A program made the translations under genes and the position numbers. A model generated the notes under the pieces. It searched no databases. It was not told the origin of the DNA and saw only the letters and a list, made by a program, of their open reading frames with translations. From contig CAOKHZ010000004.1 in the NCBI GenBank assembly GCA_948468385.1, positions 62,001 to 126,000 on the forward strand: a DNA stretch of 64,000 nt, in the 5' to 3' direction. This document shows, in pieces, positions 1 to 7,835 of the stretch (the first letter of the stretch is position 1; each line of letters opens with the position of its first letter). The stretch comes from an uncultured Faecalicatena sp. (GTDB lineage: Bacteria; Bacillota; Clostridia; Lachnospirales; Lachnospiraceae).

Positions 1-897
1 GACTCCTACGCCGCCCGCTATAACTGCATTCCGGTCATCGGCGTGGGCAACGAAGCCGACAAGAGGCATCATTACCAAAGTGGCCTGCAAGACGCGTCCG
101 ACACGCGTATGGTGGAAATCCGCGTCGGGGAAAACGTCACCGGCTTTACACTGGAACTTTGGACTTCCATCCCCAACCTATTGTCGGTTTCCTTGGAATC
201 TCCGGGCGGGGAGAGCACCTCCGACATTCCGCTGCGCGTCGAAGGCAACATCAATTATTCCTTCTTGTTAGAACGAACACGTGTAAGCATCGACTATAGA
301 ATCGTCGTGGAAAAGACCACTGCGGAATTGATTTTCTTCCGCTTCCAAGCACCGTCTACCGGCATCTGGAAAGTCCGGGTCAAACCCGTCCGCATACTGG
401 ACGGCATGTTCCACATGTGGCTTCCCGTCACGGAATTTTTGAGCGGAGACGTATTTTTCCTGGAATCCAATCCATATTATACCATCACCAACCCGGGAAA
501 CACCATGCGTCCCCTCGTAATGGCGTATTATGACGGCAATAACAACGCACTTTCCTTAAGCTCCGGTCGCGGCTACGAGCTTGCCGGGAAATATCATCCC
601 GACCTCGCCGCCCCCGGCATCAACGTCCGCGGAGCACTCCCCGGAGGACGTTATGCCACCCGCTCCGGCTCCTGCATCTCCGCCGCCATCTCCGCCGGAG
701 CCGCCGCCCTTTTACTCCAATGGGTACGCAACTACGGGGGCACGGTGGACGGCGTGCCCGCCGCCGACGCTTACCTGATCAAGGCGTTGTTCCTCATCGG
801 CGCAGTACAGCCCGCCAATATGACCTTCCCAAACCGGGAGTGGGGATACGGCCAGCTAAATCTTTTTCAAGTGTTTGAAGAATTACGGAGACTATGA
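1..897 (+). CDS. S8 (subtilisin-like) family peptidase, C-terminal part, 5' end outside window
   Basis: The frame is open from base 1, so the gene begins before the window; a GTG at 43 is internal. The visible part reads like the C-terminal half of clostridial S8 proteins of the Csp type: a long beta-rich insert (about residues 35-165), then the last core segment around the catalytic-Ser loop. In ordinary subtilases that loop reads G-T-S-M-A-x-P; here it reads SGSCISAAISAG (codons from about 664), which aligns a cysteine with the nucleophile serine. The catalytic Asp and His would lie upstream and cannot be checked. It may therefore be a pseudoprotease, as some Csp family members are, or a Cys-nucleophile variant. 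It is followed by a convergent gene, with no clear terminator in 898-954. Confidence 0.8.
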   Translation, partial: DSYAARYNCIPVIGVGNEADKRHHYQSGLQDASDTRMVEIRVGENVTGFTLELWTSIPNLLSVSLESPGGESTSDIPLRVEGNINYSFLLERTRVSIDYRIVVEKTTAELIFFRFQAPSTGIWKVRVKPVRILDGMFHMWLPVTEFLSGDVFFLESNPYYTITNPGNTMRPLVMAYYDGNNNALSLSSGRGYELAGKYHPDLAAPGINVRGALPGGRYATRSGSCISAAISAGAAALLLQWVRNYGGTVDGVPAADAYLIKALFLIGAVQPANMTFPNREWGYGQLNLFQVFEELRRL

Positions 898-954
898 CGC
901 GCCCTGCCATCCGTAACTCCATCCTTCTCCGATGGCACTCGAACCGTTTTTGCA

Positions 955-1821
955 TCACTCCGGCCACTCACGTATCAAGCCGGCAACCTCGTCAAGGTCT
1001 ATCTGCAATTTACCATCATAAAGGGCAAGCCCCGCCTTGCCCTCCAACGGATGGATGCACGGGATGTCCCAATTGACAAAGTCGTAAGTAACCAGCAACC
1101 TTTTCTCCGGATCGACAATCCAGTACTCCCGCACTCCCGCGTCGGCATATTTTTGCAATTTTTTCGTGTAGTCCTTCTTGCGCGTGGATTTCGATATCAC
1201 CTCCAACACGAAATCCGGTGCCCCCATGATGCCCCAGCGCTTGATCTTGCCCGGATCGCACAAAATGACCAAGTCCGGTTGAACCATCGTCTTGTCATCG
1301 CAATCCAGCCGCACGTCCAACGGGGCCGACAGCGGGATGCATTCACCACCTTTTTCTCGAATAAACGCGCCAATCTGGAAAAGCAGAGCCGCCGCAATCC
1401 TCTGGTGCACGAAGTCCGGTGCCGCCATGTCATAAATCACGCCGTCAATCAGCTCCGCCCGGACGTCATGTGGCAAGGCATAATAATCATCCAAAGTATA
1501 CTCGCCCTGCTTTCGCCTTCTCCTCCCGCCATAAGAAAACGCCGCCTCTCGCACGACGTCTGCCGGCACCTCGTCCCGGTCTTTCAGATAATGAAACTGC
1601 TGCGAATCATGGTCATCCCATCTTTTCAAGCCTTCTCCCGAGCTTGCTTCCGTGCCGCCAAGCACCTTCTCGATGGCCTGCCTCGTCTTGTATCGCGGAT
1701 GTTTTGTCTCACCGTTAAAAATCTTCTGTAGCGTCCCCAACGGAACGCCGCTGCAAGCCGACAACTGCGCCATGGTATATCCCTTCTCCTGCTTCACCCG
1801 TCTCATTTCCTCTATGGTCAT
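955..1821 (-). CDS. HTH-Uma2 fusion: XRE-type helix-turn-helix plus Uma2 family PD-(D/E)XK nuclease domain
   Basis: I place the start at the ATG at 1821 because GGAAGGAGGGA sits about 5 nt upstream; the frame extends further but that part looks non-coding. The N-terminal ~60 residues form an XRE-like helix-turn-helix (MAQLSACSGVPLGTLQKIFNG). After a linker, the Uma2 (DUF820) domain follows, with ELIDGVIYDMAAP, VQPDLVILCD and GAPDFVLEVISKSTRKKD carrying the PD...E-x-x core of the fold. Uma2 domains are common in Lachnospiraceae and cyanobacteria; their targets are largely unknown. The HTH fusion suggests a DNA-binding or autoregulatory role. A second, HTH-less Uma2 gene lies at 60297-60830. 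Confidence 0.85.
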   Translation of the reverse strand: MTIEEMRRVKQEKGYTMAQLSACSGVPLGTLQKIFNGETKHPRYKTRQAIEKVLGGTEASSGEGLKRWDDHDSQQFHYLKDRDEVPADVVREAAFSYGGRRRRKQGEYTLDDYYALPHDVRAELIDGVIYDMAAPDFVHQRIAAALLFQIGAFIREKGGECIPLSAPLDVRLDCDDKTMVQPDLVILCDPGKIKRWGIMGAPDFVLEVISKSTRKKDYTKKLQKYADAGVREYWIVDPEKRLLVTYDFVNWDIPCIHPLEGKAGLALYDGKLQIDLDEVAGLIREWPE

Positions 1822-2000
1822 GAAAATCCCTCCTTCCGTCAACGTCAAAATACGGCTACTTTTCCGTGTTTTGCGGGTCTCAAGGCTATGCTTTTTATGC
1901 AGGCACAAAACGCATGCCTTAAGCTCCTGATAACATCATCATATCATAGTGCCGTCCAAATTTCAACCATTATCCACCCGTTTTTTATCCGTTTACAAAA

Positions 2001-2035
2001 TAAAACAAAAACAGTATAGCTTTTACACTATACTG
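2001..2035 (-). terminator. Rho-independent terminator downstream of clpX
   Basis: CAGTATAG (2012-2019) pairs with CTATACTG (2028-2035) around an 8-nt loop, and on the minus strand the stem is followed by a T-rich run (complement of 2000-2011). This is a convincing terminator for leftward transcripts from clpX. Confidence 0.8.
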
Positions 2036-2048
2036 CCTTATTCATCCA

Positions 2049-2083
2049 GTTGCTACTCACGGATGATGACCGTGAGTATAACT
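2049..2083. repeat. Short palindrome with GTTGC...CACGG ends
   Basis: GTTGCTACTCACGG and CCGTGAGTATAAC face each other across 7 nt, between clpX and its terminator. The ends resemble those of the larger palindrome at 12751-12896, so this may be a minimal member of the same family. Confidence 0.6.
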
Positions 2084-2095
2084 TCAACCTTTCAC

Positions 2096-3553
2096 TTAAT
2101 TCAGCCTTGGCACCGGTTGCCCGCGAAGTTCGATTAGCGGCCCGCCCGTCCCTTCTATGTAGGCCCTCGTAATCGTCACCTGCCCGATGCCGTCATCCTT
2201 GGGAATCTCATACATGATGTCCAGCATGAACTCCTCGATAATCGCCCGCAAGGCCCTCGCCCCGGTATCCTTCTCCATCGCCTTTTCGGCAATCGCCTCC
2301 AACGCTCCGTCGTCAAAAAGCAGGTTCACCTCGTCGAGTGCCAATAGTTTCTGATACTGCTTGAGAATGGCATTTTTCGGCTCCTTGAGTATCTTTACGA
2401 GCATCCCTCGATCCAAGCCCTGCAAGGTGAAAATAATCGGCAGGCGGCCGATAAACTCCGGTATCATGCCAAACTTGCGCAAATCCTCCACCGTCACCTT
2501 GTCGAGTATGTTCTTCTCCTTGTCGTACTTATCCTTCAAGTCAGCGTTAAACCCCATCGACGACTTCTTATTTAGACGTTCTTTGATGATTTCGTCCAAA
2601 TCCGGGAACGCGCCGCCACAGATGAAGAGGATGTTTTTCGTATTCACGGTGGTCAACGGCACCATGGCATTCTTACTGTTCGCCCCCACCGGCACCTCGA
2701 CCTCGCTGCCCTCCAGTAGCTTTAACATCCCCTGCTGCACGGACTCCCCGCTGACATCGCGCTGGTTCGTGCTCCGCTTTTTGGCAATCTTGTCAATCTC
2801 GTCGATAAAGATAATCCCTTGCTCGGCGCGATCCACGTCATTGTCCGCCGCCGCCAAAAGCTTCGACACGACACTCTCAATGTCATCGCCAATATATCCC
2901 GCCTCCGTCAAGGACGTCGCGTCCGTAATGGCCAGCGGCACGTCCAAAAGCCTCGCCAAGGTCTTGACCAAGAACGTCTTCCCGCTCCCGGTTGGCCCAA
3001 TCATCAGCATGTTAGACTTCTCTATCTCGATGTCGTCCACGGTGTCGGTCGCCACACGCTTGTAATGGTTGTAAACCGCCACCGACATGGCCTTCTTCGC
3101 CTGCTCCTGCCCCACCACGTACTCGTCAAGGCGAGCCTTAATCTTGTGTGGTGCCGGAATGTCATGGATATCTAACTTTTTAAACTTTTTCGTTTCTTTT
3201 TTCTTTTTCTTCTTAATCTTCTGCTGCGGCGGAATGCCGTTCTCCAAATCCGACATGTTCATAAACTGAATGCCTGGTATGTTAAATCCCTGCATGTTCA
3301 GGTTGTTCATAATCTGGTTGTAATCAAATCCGCTTCCCGACATCAAATCAAAACTCTTCTGCATGCAGTCCTTGCAAATGGTAATGTTGTTAGGAAGGGA
3401 CATCATCGGTCCCGTCACTCCCTCTGGACGGTGGCAGACAAAGCAGACTTTTTCATACTCATTTTCCTTGTCATCCTCTTGTACGGACCCGACCTCCTTC
3501 TTCTCCTCCTGGCCATCTTCCGTATCAACTAGCGTAAAATCATTCTCAGACAT
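2096..3553 (-). CDS. clpX: ATP-dependent protease ATPase subunit ClpX
   Basis: ClpX is an AAA+ unfoldase that feeds substrates to ClpP. The 485-residue product has an N-terminal zinc finger (C37, C40, C60, C63), Walker A GPTGSGKT at 186-193, the pore motif GYIG at 219-222 (usually GYVG), Walker B IIFIDEID at 247-254, and a C-terminal sensor-2 region (GARALRAIIEEFM). It is longer than typical ClpX (about 420): there is an acidic N-terminal leader before the zinc finger, and a lysine-rich linker at about 112-126. The loop that normally carries IGF and docks ClpP reads MGF here. The start has GGGAGGATG upstream. clpP and tig are not adjacent, so this copy lies outside the usual cluster and could be a second or diverged ClpX. 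Confidence 0.95.
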   Translation of the reverse strand: MSENDFTLVDTEDGQEEKKEVGSVQEDDKENEYEKVCFVCHRPEGVTGPMMSLPNNITICKDCMQKSFDLMSGSGFDYNQIMNNLNMQGFNIPGIQFMNMSDLENGIPPQQKIKKKKKKETKKFKKLDIHDIPAPHKIKARLDEYVVGQEQAKKAMSVAVYNHYKRVATDTVDDIEIEKSNMLMIGPTGSGKTFLVKTLARLLDVPLAITDATSLTEAGYIGDDIESVVSKLLAAADNDVDRAEQGIIFIDEIDKIAKKRSTNQRDVSGESVQQGMLKLLEGSEVEVPVGANSKNAMVPLTTVNTKNILFICGGAFPDLDEIIKERLNKKSSMGFNADLKDKYDKEKNILDKVTVEDLRKFGMIPEFIGRLPIIFTLQGLDRGMLVKILKEPKNAILKQYQKLLALDEVNLLFDDGALEAIAEKAMEKDTGARALRAIIEEFMLDIMYEIPKDDGIGQVTITRAYIEGTGGPLIELRGQPVPRLN

Positions 3554-3577
3554 GTTCTCATCCTCCCGTACCCCTAT

Positions 3578-3606
3578 AGTATATCTGAAAACCGCGCAAT
3601 ATACAA
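3578..3606 (-). promoter_or_regulatory. Predicted sigma-A promoter of clpX
   Basis: On the minus strand a -35 TTGTAT (3601-3606) and a -10 TATACT (3578-3583) are separated by exactly 17 nt. Transcription would start near 3570, leaving a 5' leader of about 17 nt. Confidence 0.6.
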
Positions 3607-3608
3607 AT

Positions 3609-3640
3609 GAACTTTTTCTAAACCCAACTTTTTCTAAACC
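3609..3640 (-). promoter_or_regulatory. Two tandem 16-bp direct repeats abutting the clpX -35 box
   Basis: GAACTTTTTCTAAACC (3609-3624) is followed immediately by CAACTTTTTCTAAACC (3625-3640), 15 of 16 identical. They end 2 nt upstream of the -35 hexamer. The core TTTTTCTAAACC recurs once upstream of htpG (16003-16014) in the same orientation relative to the gene, so it may be a binding site shared by proteostasis genes. Confidence 0.5.
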
Positions 3641-3675
3641 GTAAAATCCCGTTCACACGGGCGCGTTCACCGCCC

Positions 3676-5634
3676 TCACTCCATCATCGACAAAAATTCG
3701 TCCTCTGATATAATGGGAATCCCCAGCTCTCTCGCTTTCTTATTTTTCGACGATGTTGACTGCACGTCATTATTAATCAGATAGTCCGTCTTCGATGTCA
3801 CTGAGCCGGTCACTTTGCCGCCCTTGCTTTCAATCAATTCCTTCACCTCGCCACGGTTCGCAAAATGCGAAACGCTCCCGGTAATCACGAAATTCTTCCC
3901 CGCAAAAATCTGCGTCGAGGCTTCTCCATCCTCTTTTTCAGGAAGTTCCACTTCCTCAAGCAAACGATAAAATAATTCCTTATGCCCTTCTTCCGCGAAA
4001 TATTCCACGAAAGTTCCCGCGATCACGTCGCCCACTCCAGAAATCTCGCCAAGTTCCTCCCGCGTGGCGTTCACGATTTTTTGTGGGTCATTGTCAAACG
4101 CCTTGCAAATCATTTTCGCGTTGGCCAGACCGATATTCAAAATCCCCAGCCCATATACCAGTCTCGGCAGCGTCGTCTCCCGCGCCCGTTTAACACTATT
4201 TTGCAAATTGACGTACGACTTTTCGCCAAAACCTTCCATATTCTTGATTTCTTCCTCATATCGCTCCAAATGGAAAATGTCCACAAAGTCCTTGACGAAC
4301 CCGCTTAGGATGAATTTCTCCAGCGTTGCCTCCGAAAGCCCCTCGATATTAAGCGCGTCCCGGCTGACAAAGAGGGCGAACGCCTTCACCTGCTTTGCCT
4401 GGCACTGCGGATTGGTGCAATACAAAGTCTTCGTCTCGTTGTCCATTGAAATCTTCGTCGCCCCGCCGCACACCGGGCAGGCCTTGGGAATTTCAACATT
4501 GCCGCTACGGGTCAAATTCTCGGAAATTTGCGGGATAATCATGTTGGCCTTATACACCTGCACGGTATCGCCGATTCCCAGTTCCAATTCCTCCATGATA
4601 CTTAGATTGTGCACGCTCGCCCGACTGACCGTCGTCCCCTCGAGCTCCACCGGCTCGAAGATGGCGACCGGGTTGATCAGGCCGGTGCGCGAAGGACTCC
4701 ACTCGATTTCCAACAGCTTCGTGTCCCGAATCTCGTCAGCCCACTTAAAGGCGAACGAATCACGCGGGAACTTGGCCGTCATCCCCAGCGACTGCCCGTA
4801 GGCAATGTCATCGTAGACCAGCACCAGCCCGTCGGAGGGAAAATCATTTTCCGCAATCTTGGAGGCAAACCATGCAACTTCTTCCTCCACCGTGTCCGCC
4901 GTGACCACGTGGTGTTCCACCACGTCAAATCCCTGCCCTTGAAGCCACGAAAGCTGCATTTCCCGGGAGTTTCCAAAATCCATCTCTTCCGCCCGCACCA
5001 ACGTAAAGGCGTAGAAATTGACGTTTCGCCTTGCCGTCACCTCGTTACTTAACTGACGCACGGACCCGCTGCACAAGTTGCGGGGGTTTTTATATCTCGC
5101 GTCCACGTCTTCGATTTGCGCGTTGATTTTCTCAAAATCGTGATAGCCGATGACGGCCTCTCCCCGCAACACGAGTTCTCCCTGATAAGGAATGTGCAAG
5201 GGAACATTTTTAAACACCTTCGCGTTATTGGTAATGACCTCGCCGACTTCCCCATTCCCACGGGTAACGGCCTTTACAAGCGTTCCGTCCTGATAAGTCA
5301 ATACAATCGTCAGCCCGTCCAGTTTCCAGGAAATCAAGGCCTTCTGCCCGCCCAAAAACTCTTTTAACCGCTCGACCTCCTTCGTCTTGTCCAACGAAAG
5401 CATCGGCCGCTCGTGCCGCTCCTTCGGCAATTCACTAAGCACCTCGTACCCGACATTAACGGTCGGGCTTGTACCCAAAGTCGTGCCCAGTTCCCGCTCC
5501 AAGGCGAGAAGCTCATCGTATAACCTATCATATTCAAAATTACTCATGATTTCCGCGTCTTCCTGCTCGTAAACACGGCGCGCATGATTCAATAGTTCCA
5601 CCAATTCCAGCATCCGCTGCTTCTTTTCATTCAT
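3676..5634 (-). CDS. ligA: NAD-dependent DNA ligase LigA
   Basis: LigA seals nicks during replication and repair using NAD+. In the 652-residue protein I see domain Ia, the adenylation motif SWKLDGLT with the nucleotidyl lysine, the OB fold, a four-cysteine zinc finger (CPVCGG...CTNPQC), helix-hairpin-helix segments and a C-terminal BRCT domain (FAGKNFVITGSVSHFANR). Nucleotidyltransferase motif III reads TRGNGEVGEVITNN where GDGxxGEDVT is usual, so two acidic residues are missing relative to the standard form. Overall architecture and length are otherwise normal. It follows rluF by about 50 bp on the same strand and precedes clpX. Confidence 0.95.
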   Translation of the reverse strand: MNEKKQRMLELVELLNHARRVYEQEDAEIMSNFEYDRLYDELLALERELGTTLGTSPTVNVGYEVLSELPKERHERPMLSLDKTKEVERLKEFLGGQKALISWKLDGLTIVLTYQDGTLVKAVTRGNGEVGEVITNNAKVFKNVPLHIPYQGELVLRGEAVIGYHDFEKINAQIEDVDARYKNPRNLCSGSVRQLSNEVTARRNVNFYAFTLVRAEEMDFGNSREMQLSWLQGQGFDVVEHHVVTADTVEEEVAWFASKIAENDFPSDGLVLVYDDIAYGQSLGMTAKFPRDSFAFKWADEIRDTKLLEIEWSPSRTGLINPVAIFEPVELEGTTVSRASVHNLSIMEELELGIGDTVQVYKANMIIPQISENLTRSGNVEIPKACPVCGGATKISMDNETKTLYCTNPQCQAKQVKAFALFVSRDALNIEGLSEATLEKFILSGFVKDFVDIFHLERYEEEIKNMEGFGEKSYVNLQNSVKRARETTLPRLVYGLGILNIGLANAKMICKAFDNDPQKIVNATREELGEISGVGDVIAGTFVEYFAEEGHKELFYRLLEEVELPEKEDGEASTQIFAGKNFVITGSVSHFANRGEVKELIESKGGKVTGSVTSKTDYLINNDVQSTSSKNKKARELGIPIISEDEFLSMME

Positions 5635-5688
5635 TGACCTGCACCTCGCACCACTCTAATCTCGCATACCAATTTATGGTTCATTTCC

Positions 5689-6489
5689 TCATATCCGCGT
5701 CTCCATGTCGGTCATCCCCACATCCCGCACGGGTCCGTTTGAAGAATCCTTAATGAATTCATACAACCCGTCCAGTTCCTCGTCCGTAAGCTTGCGGTAC
5801 GCCCCTTCCTTCAGATTTCCGAGCTCGATGTTCACCACCCGCGTCCGCACCAAATCACGCACATCGTAGCCCAGCGCCTCGCACATCCTGCGGATTTGCC
5901 TATTGAGCCCCTGCGTCAATATGATTGAAAACGTATATTTCCCAATCCGCCGCACCTCGCACGGCCTGGTCACGGTATCAAGAATCTTTACTCCCGATGC
6001 CATGCGCGAAAGAAATTCTTCCGTAAGCTCCTTGTCCACCGTCACCTTGTACTCCTTCTCGTGGCGGTTACCCGCACGCATCATCTTGTTGATAATGTCC
6101 CCATTGTTCGTCATCAAAAGGAGTCCCCGCGACTCTTTGTCCAACCGTCCGACGTAAGTCACGCGGACGGGATAATTTAAAAAACGCACGATGCTGTCCC
6201 GCTCCCGCCTGTCTTCCGTGCAGACGATGCCCCTCGGCTTGTTGACCGCCAGCACGACCATTTCCTCCAACCGGCCGACCCTCTTTTTACCCACGCGCAC
6301 GTCCTGGCCGGGCGACACCTTCATGCCCTTTTCGGCCCGCACCCCGTCCACGCTCACATGGCCTTCCTCAATCAGTTTGTCCGCTTCCCGGCGGGAACAT
6401 ACCCCGCACTCGCTCAAATATTTGTTCAAGCGCACCGGCGTCTTTTTTTCCGTAAATTCCCGGCTGATCCGATTTCCCTTATTTTTCAT
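5689..6489 (-). CDS. rluF: 23S rRNA pseudouridine synthase, RluF type (RsuA/RluB/E/F family)
   Basis: The protein has an N-terminal S4 RNA-binding domain (RLNKYLSECGVCSRREADKLI) and an RsuA-type catalytic domain with the active-site stretch GRLDKESRGLLLMTNNGD. The later block HEKEYKVTVDKELTEEFL, and LNRQIRRMCEALGYDV, match RluF, which modifies U2604 of 23S rRNA in E. coli, better than RsuA or RluB. I chose the ATG at 6489 because GGGGA lies about 6 nt upstream; a GTG two codons earlier is possible. It is co-directional with the DHHW gene upstream (22-bp gap or so) and ligA downstream. Confidence 0.85.
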   Translation of the reverse strand: MKNKGNRISREFTEKKTPVRLNKYLSECGVCSRREADKLIEEGHVSVDGVRAEKGMKVSPGQDVRVGKKRVGRLEEMVVLAVNKPRGIVCTEDRRERDSIVRFLNYPVRVTYVGRLDKESRGLLLMTNNGDIINKMMRAGNRHEKEYKVTVDKELTEEFLSRMASGVKILDTVTRPCEVRRIGKYTFSIILTQGLNRQIRRMCEALGYDVRDLVRTRVVNIELGNLKEGAYRKLTDEELDGLYEFIKDSSNGPVRDVGMTDMETRI

Positions 6490-6516
6490 TTTCACTCCCC
6501 GTTTCTTACCCGTTTT

Positions 6517-7668
6517 TCACCCGTTTCCCAACACCCCGCTCAAACTATTGTCCTGAAAAAATCCATTCCCGCTATATAAGAACAACACGTCGCTAATGCG
6601 GTACGTCCCTAGAAGTTCCTGCAGAGTCCCGCTGTAATAATGCGGGTCCACCACGACGATTTCTCGAAAATGCGGTGCCAAAAAAGGGATGAAGCAGTTG
6701 GCAAAAGAATCCTTGACGAGCAAAAGCCGCCTGCTGCTTTCCGAGGCCGTCCGAATATCCACCACCGACGTGTCGCCGCCAAGGAACACCTCGTACTGAT
6801 TGCTACCTTCCAGACACGAAGAATCATACAACGAAGTCGTCTTGCGCTGCTCGTCCACATAATTCACCACCACGTCGTTATCCCTCCCCTTCGGGACGTA
6901 AATGTCTATCTGCTCTTGTATATCCAGACAATACCCGCTCTTTGACGACAAGATTCCGTTAAACGAAGTTGAAACCGGGTATGCCGCGTACTCGTTGACA
7001 AAATCCTTGGAAATGCCCAGCGGTTCCGCCGCCGCGCCAAACGCGTAATACGCCCCCAGGCTGGTCCAGTGCGCGTCCGTCTGATAATAAATCTTTTCTT
7101 CCGCATGCCCGCTTAAGACCTCCGTCACGTCAATCCAGGTCACGGATTCGGAAAGTTCCCTCTTCACCTGGGTAATCATGTGGTTTTGGTCGGGGAACGT
7201 CGCCAGGTACGGCCGCTTTCCCGTCAACACGCAGGCCGCGTCCGGCACAAGCATCATATAAAAGTTCATGTCCGAATGCCCGTCAACGAACGTCCCAAGC
7301 GCGGAGAGCGTCTCCGAAAGCGTGTCCTGGTTCGGGGACTCCAACATATCAAACAATTGTCCGCCGTCCCCCAAAACGACCCCGTTTTCCTGCCGCACGC
7401 CGCCAATGCGGCCCAATGCCACCTTCAAATTCCGCCATAAGTCCCGCCCCGCGAATTGATCCGACAAATACACCTCATACTTGTCCATAAATTCTCCCGA
7501 TATCAAACTATTCAACGTCAGCTTTGGCCTTTGCGCGAGCACCCTGCTCTCTTTCGTGGAAATTTCCCTGTCGGGAACCAAAACGTTCCACAAAAACACG
7601 ATTAATACAACCATCGATAGCAGAATTCCCACGATGCCGTCTATAATTCTCTTTCTTCTTTTCTTCAT
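6517..7668 (-). CDS. DHHW family protein (AlgJ/AlgX-like), surface glycan O-acetylation partner
   Basis: A membrane-anchored protein of 383 residues: one transmembrane helix at about 9-28 after a Lys/Arg-rich start, then an extracytoplasmic SGNH-like fold. QTDAHWTSLGAYYAF corresponds to the DHHW motif, with Ala in the second position. The motif LLLVKDSFANCFIPFL near the C-terminus matches the conserved SF block of this family. Such proteins are regularly found beside MBOAT acyltransferases, as AlgJ/AlgX with AlgI, and are thought to transfer acyl groups to extracellular polymers. Here it directly follows the MBOAT gene, supporting that role. Confidence 0.8.
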   Translation of the reverse strand: MKKRRKRIIDGIVGILLSMVVLIVFLWNVLVPDREISTKESRVLAQRPKLTLNSLISGEFMDKYEVYLSDQFAGRDLWRNLKVALGRIGGVRQENGVVLGDGGQLFDMLESPNQDTLSETLSALGTFVDGHSDMNFYMMLVPDAACVLTGKRPYLATFPDQNHMITQVKRELSESVTWIDVTEVLSGHAEEKIYYQTDAHWTSLGAYYAFGAAAEPLGISKDFVNEYAAYPVSTSFNGILSSKSGYCLDIQEQIDIYVPKGRDNDVVVNYVDEQRKTTSLYDSSCLEGSNQYEVFLGGDTSVVDIRTASESSRRLLLVKDSFANCFIPFLAPHFREIVVVDPHYYSGTLQELLGTYRISDVLFLYSGNGFFQDNSLSGVLGNG

Positions 7669-7706
7669 TTTGCCTCTATTTTTCCTCGAATTCGCTTAGT
7701 TACGAT

Positions 7707-7734
7707 GCAGGGGACAAAAAACTTTTTCCCCTGC
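7707..7734 (-). terminator. Stem-loop between MBOAT and DHHW genes
   Basis: GCAGGGG (7707-7713) pairs with CCCCTGC (7728-7734), closing an A/T-rich loop. It lies in the 154-bp gap between the two genes. The T-run is inside the loop rather than after the stem, so it may be a processing hairpin rather than a terminator. Confidence 0.35.
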
Positions 7735-7742
7735 CCCCTTCC

Positions 7743-7780
7743 AATTGCCACGCACTTTGTGCTCCCGCAATTTAAAACGC
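7743..7780. repeat. Dispersed 37-bp imperfect palindrome, copy 1
   Basis: The segment begins AATTGCCACGCAC and ends CGCAATTTAAAAC. A close copy lies at 13639-13676, also 3' of a leftward gene. Both are imperfect palindromes with AATTGC...GCAATT arms. Confidence 0.5.
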
Positions 7781-7787
7781 CTCAAAT

Positions 7788-7835
7788 CCACTATTCGATT
7801 ATTCCACCATTCCACTATACCACTATACCGCATAA
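7788..7835. repeat. Octamer-period tandem repeat at the 3' end of the MBOAT gene
   Basis: About six degenerate 8-bp units resembling CCACTATA run across the MBOAT stop codon (for example CCACTATT, CCACCATT, CCACTATA, CCACTATA). The last units encode the final residues of the acyltransferase, so the C-terminus may have been rewritten by repeat slippage. Confidence 0.5.
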
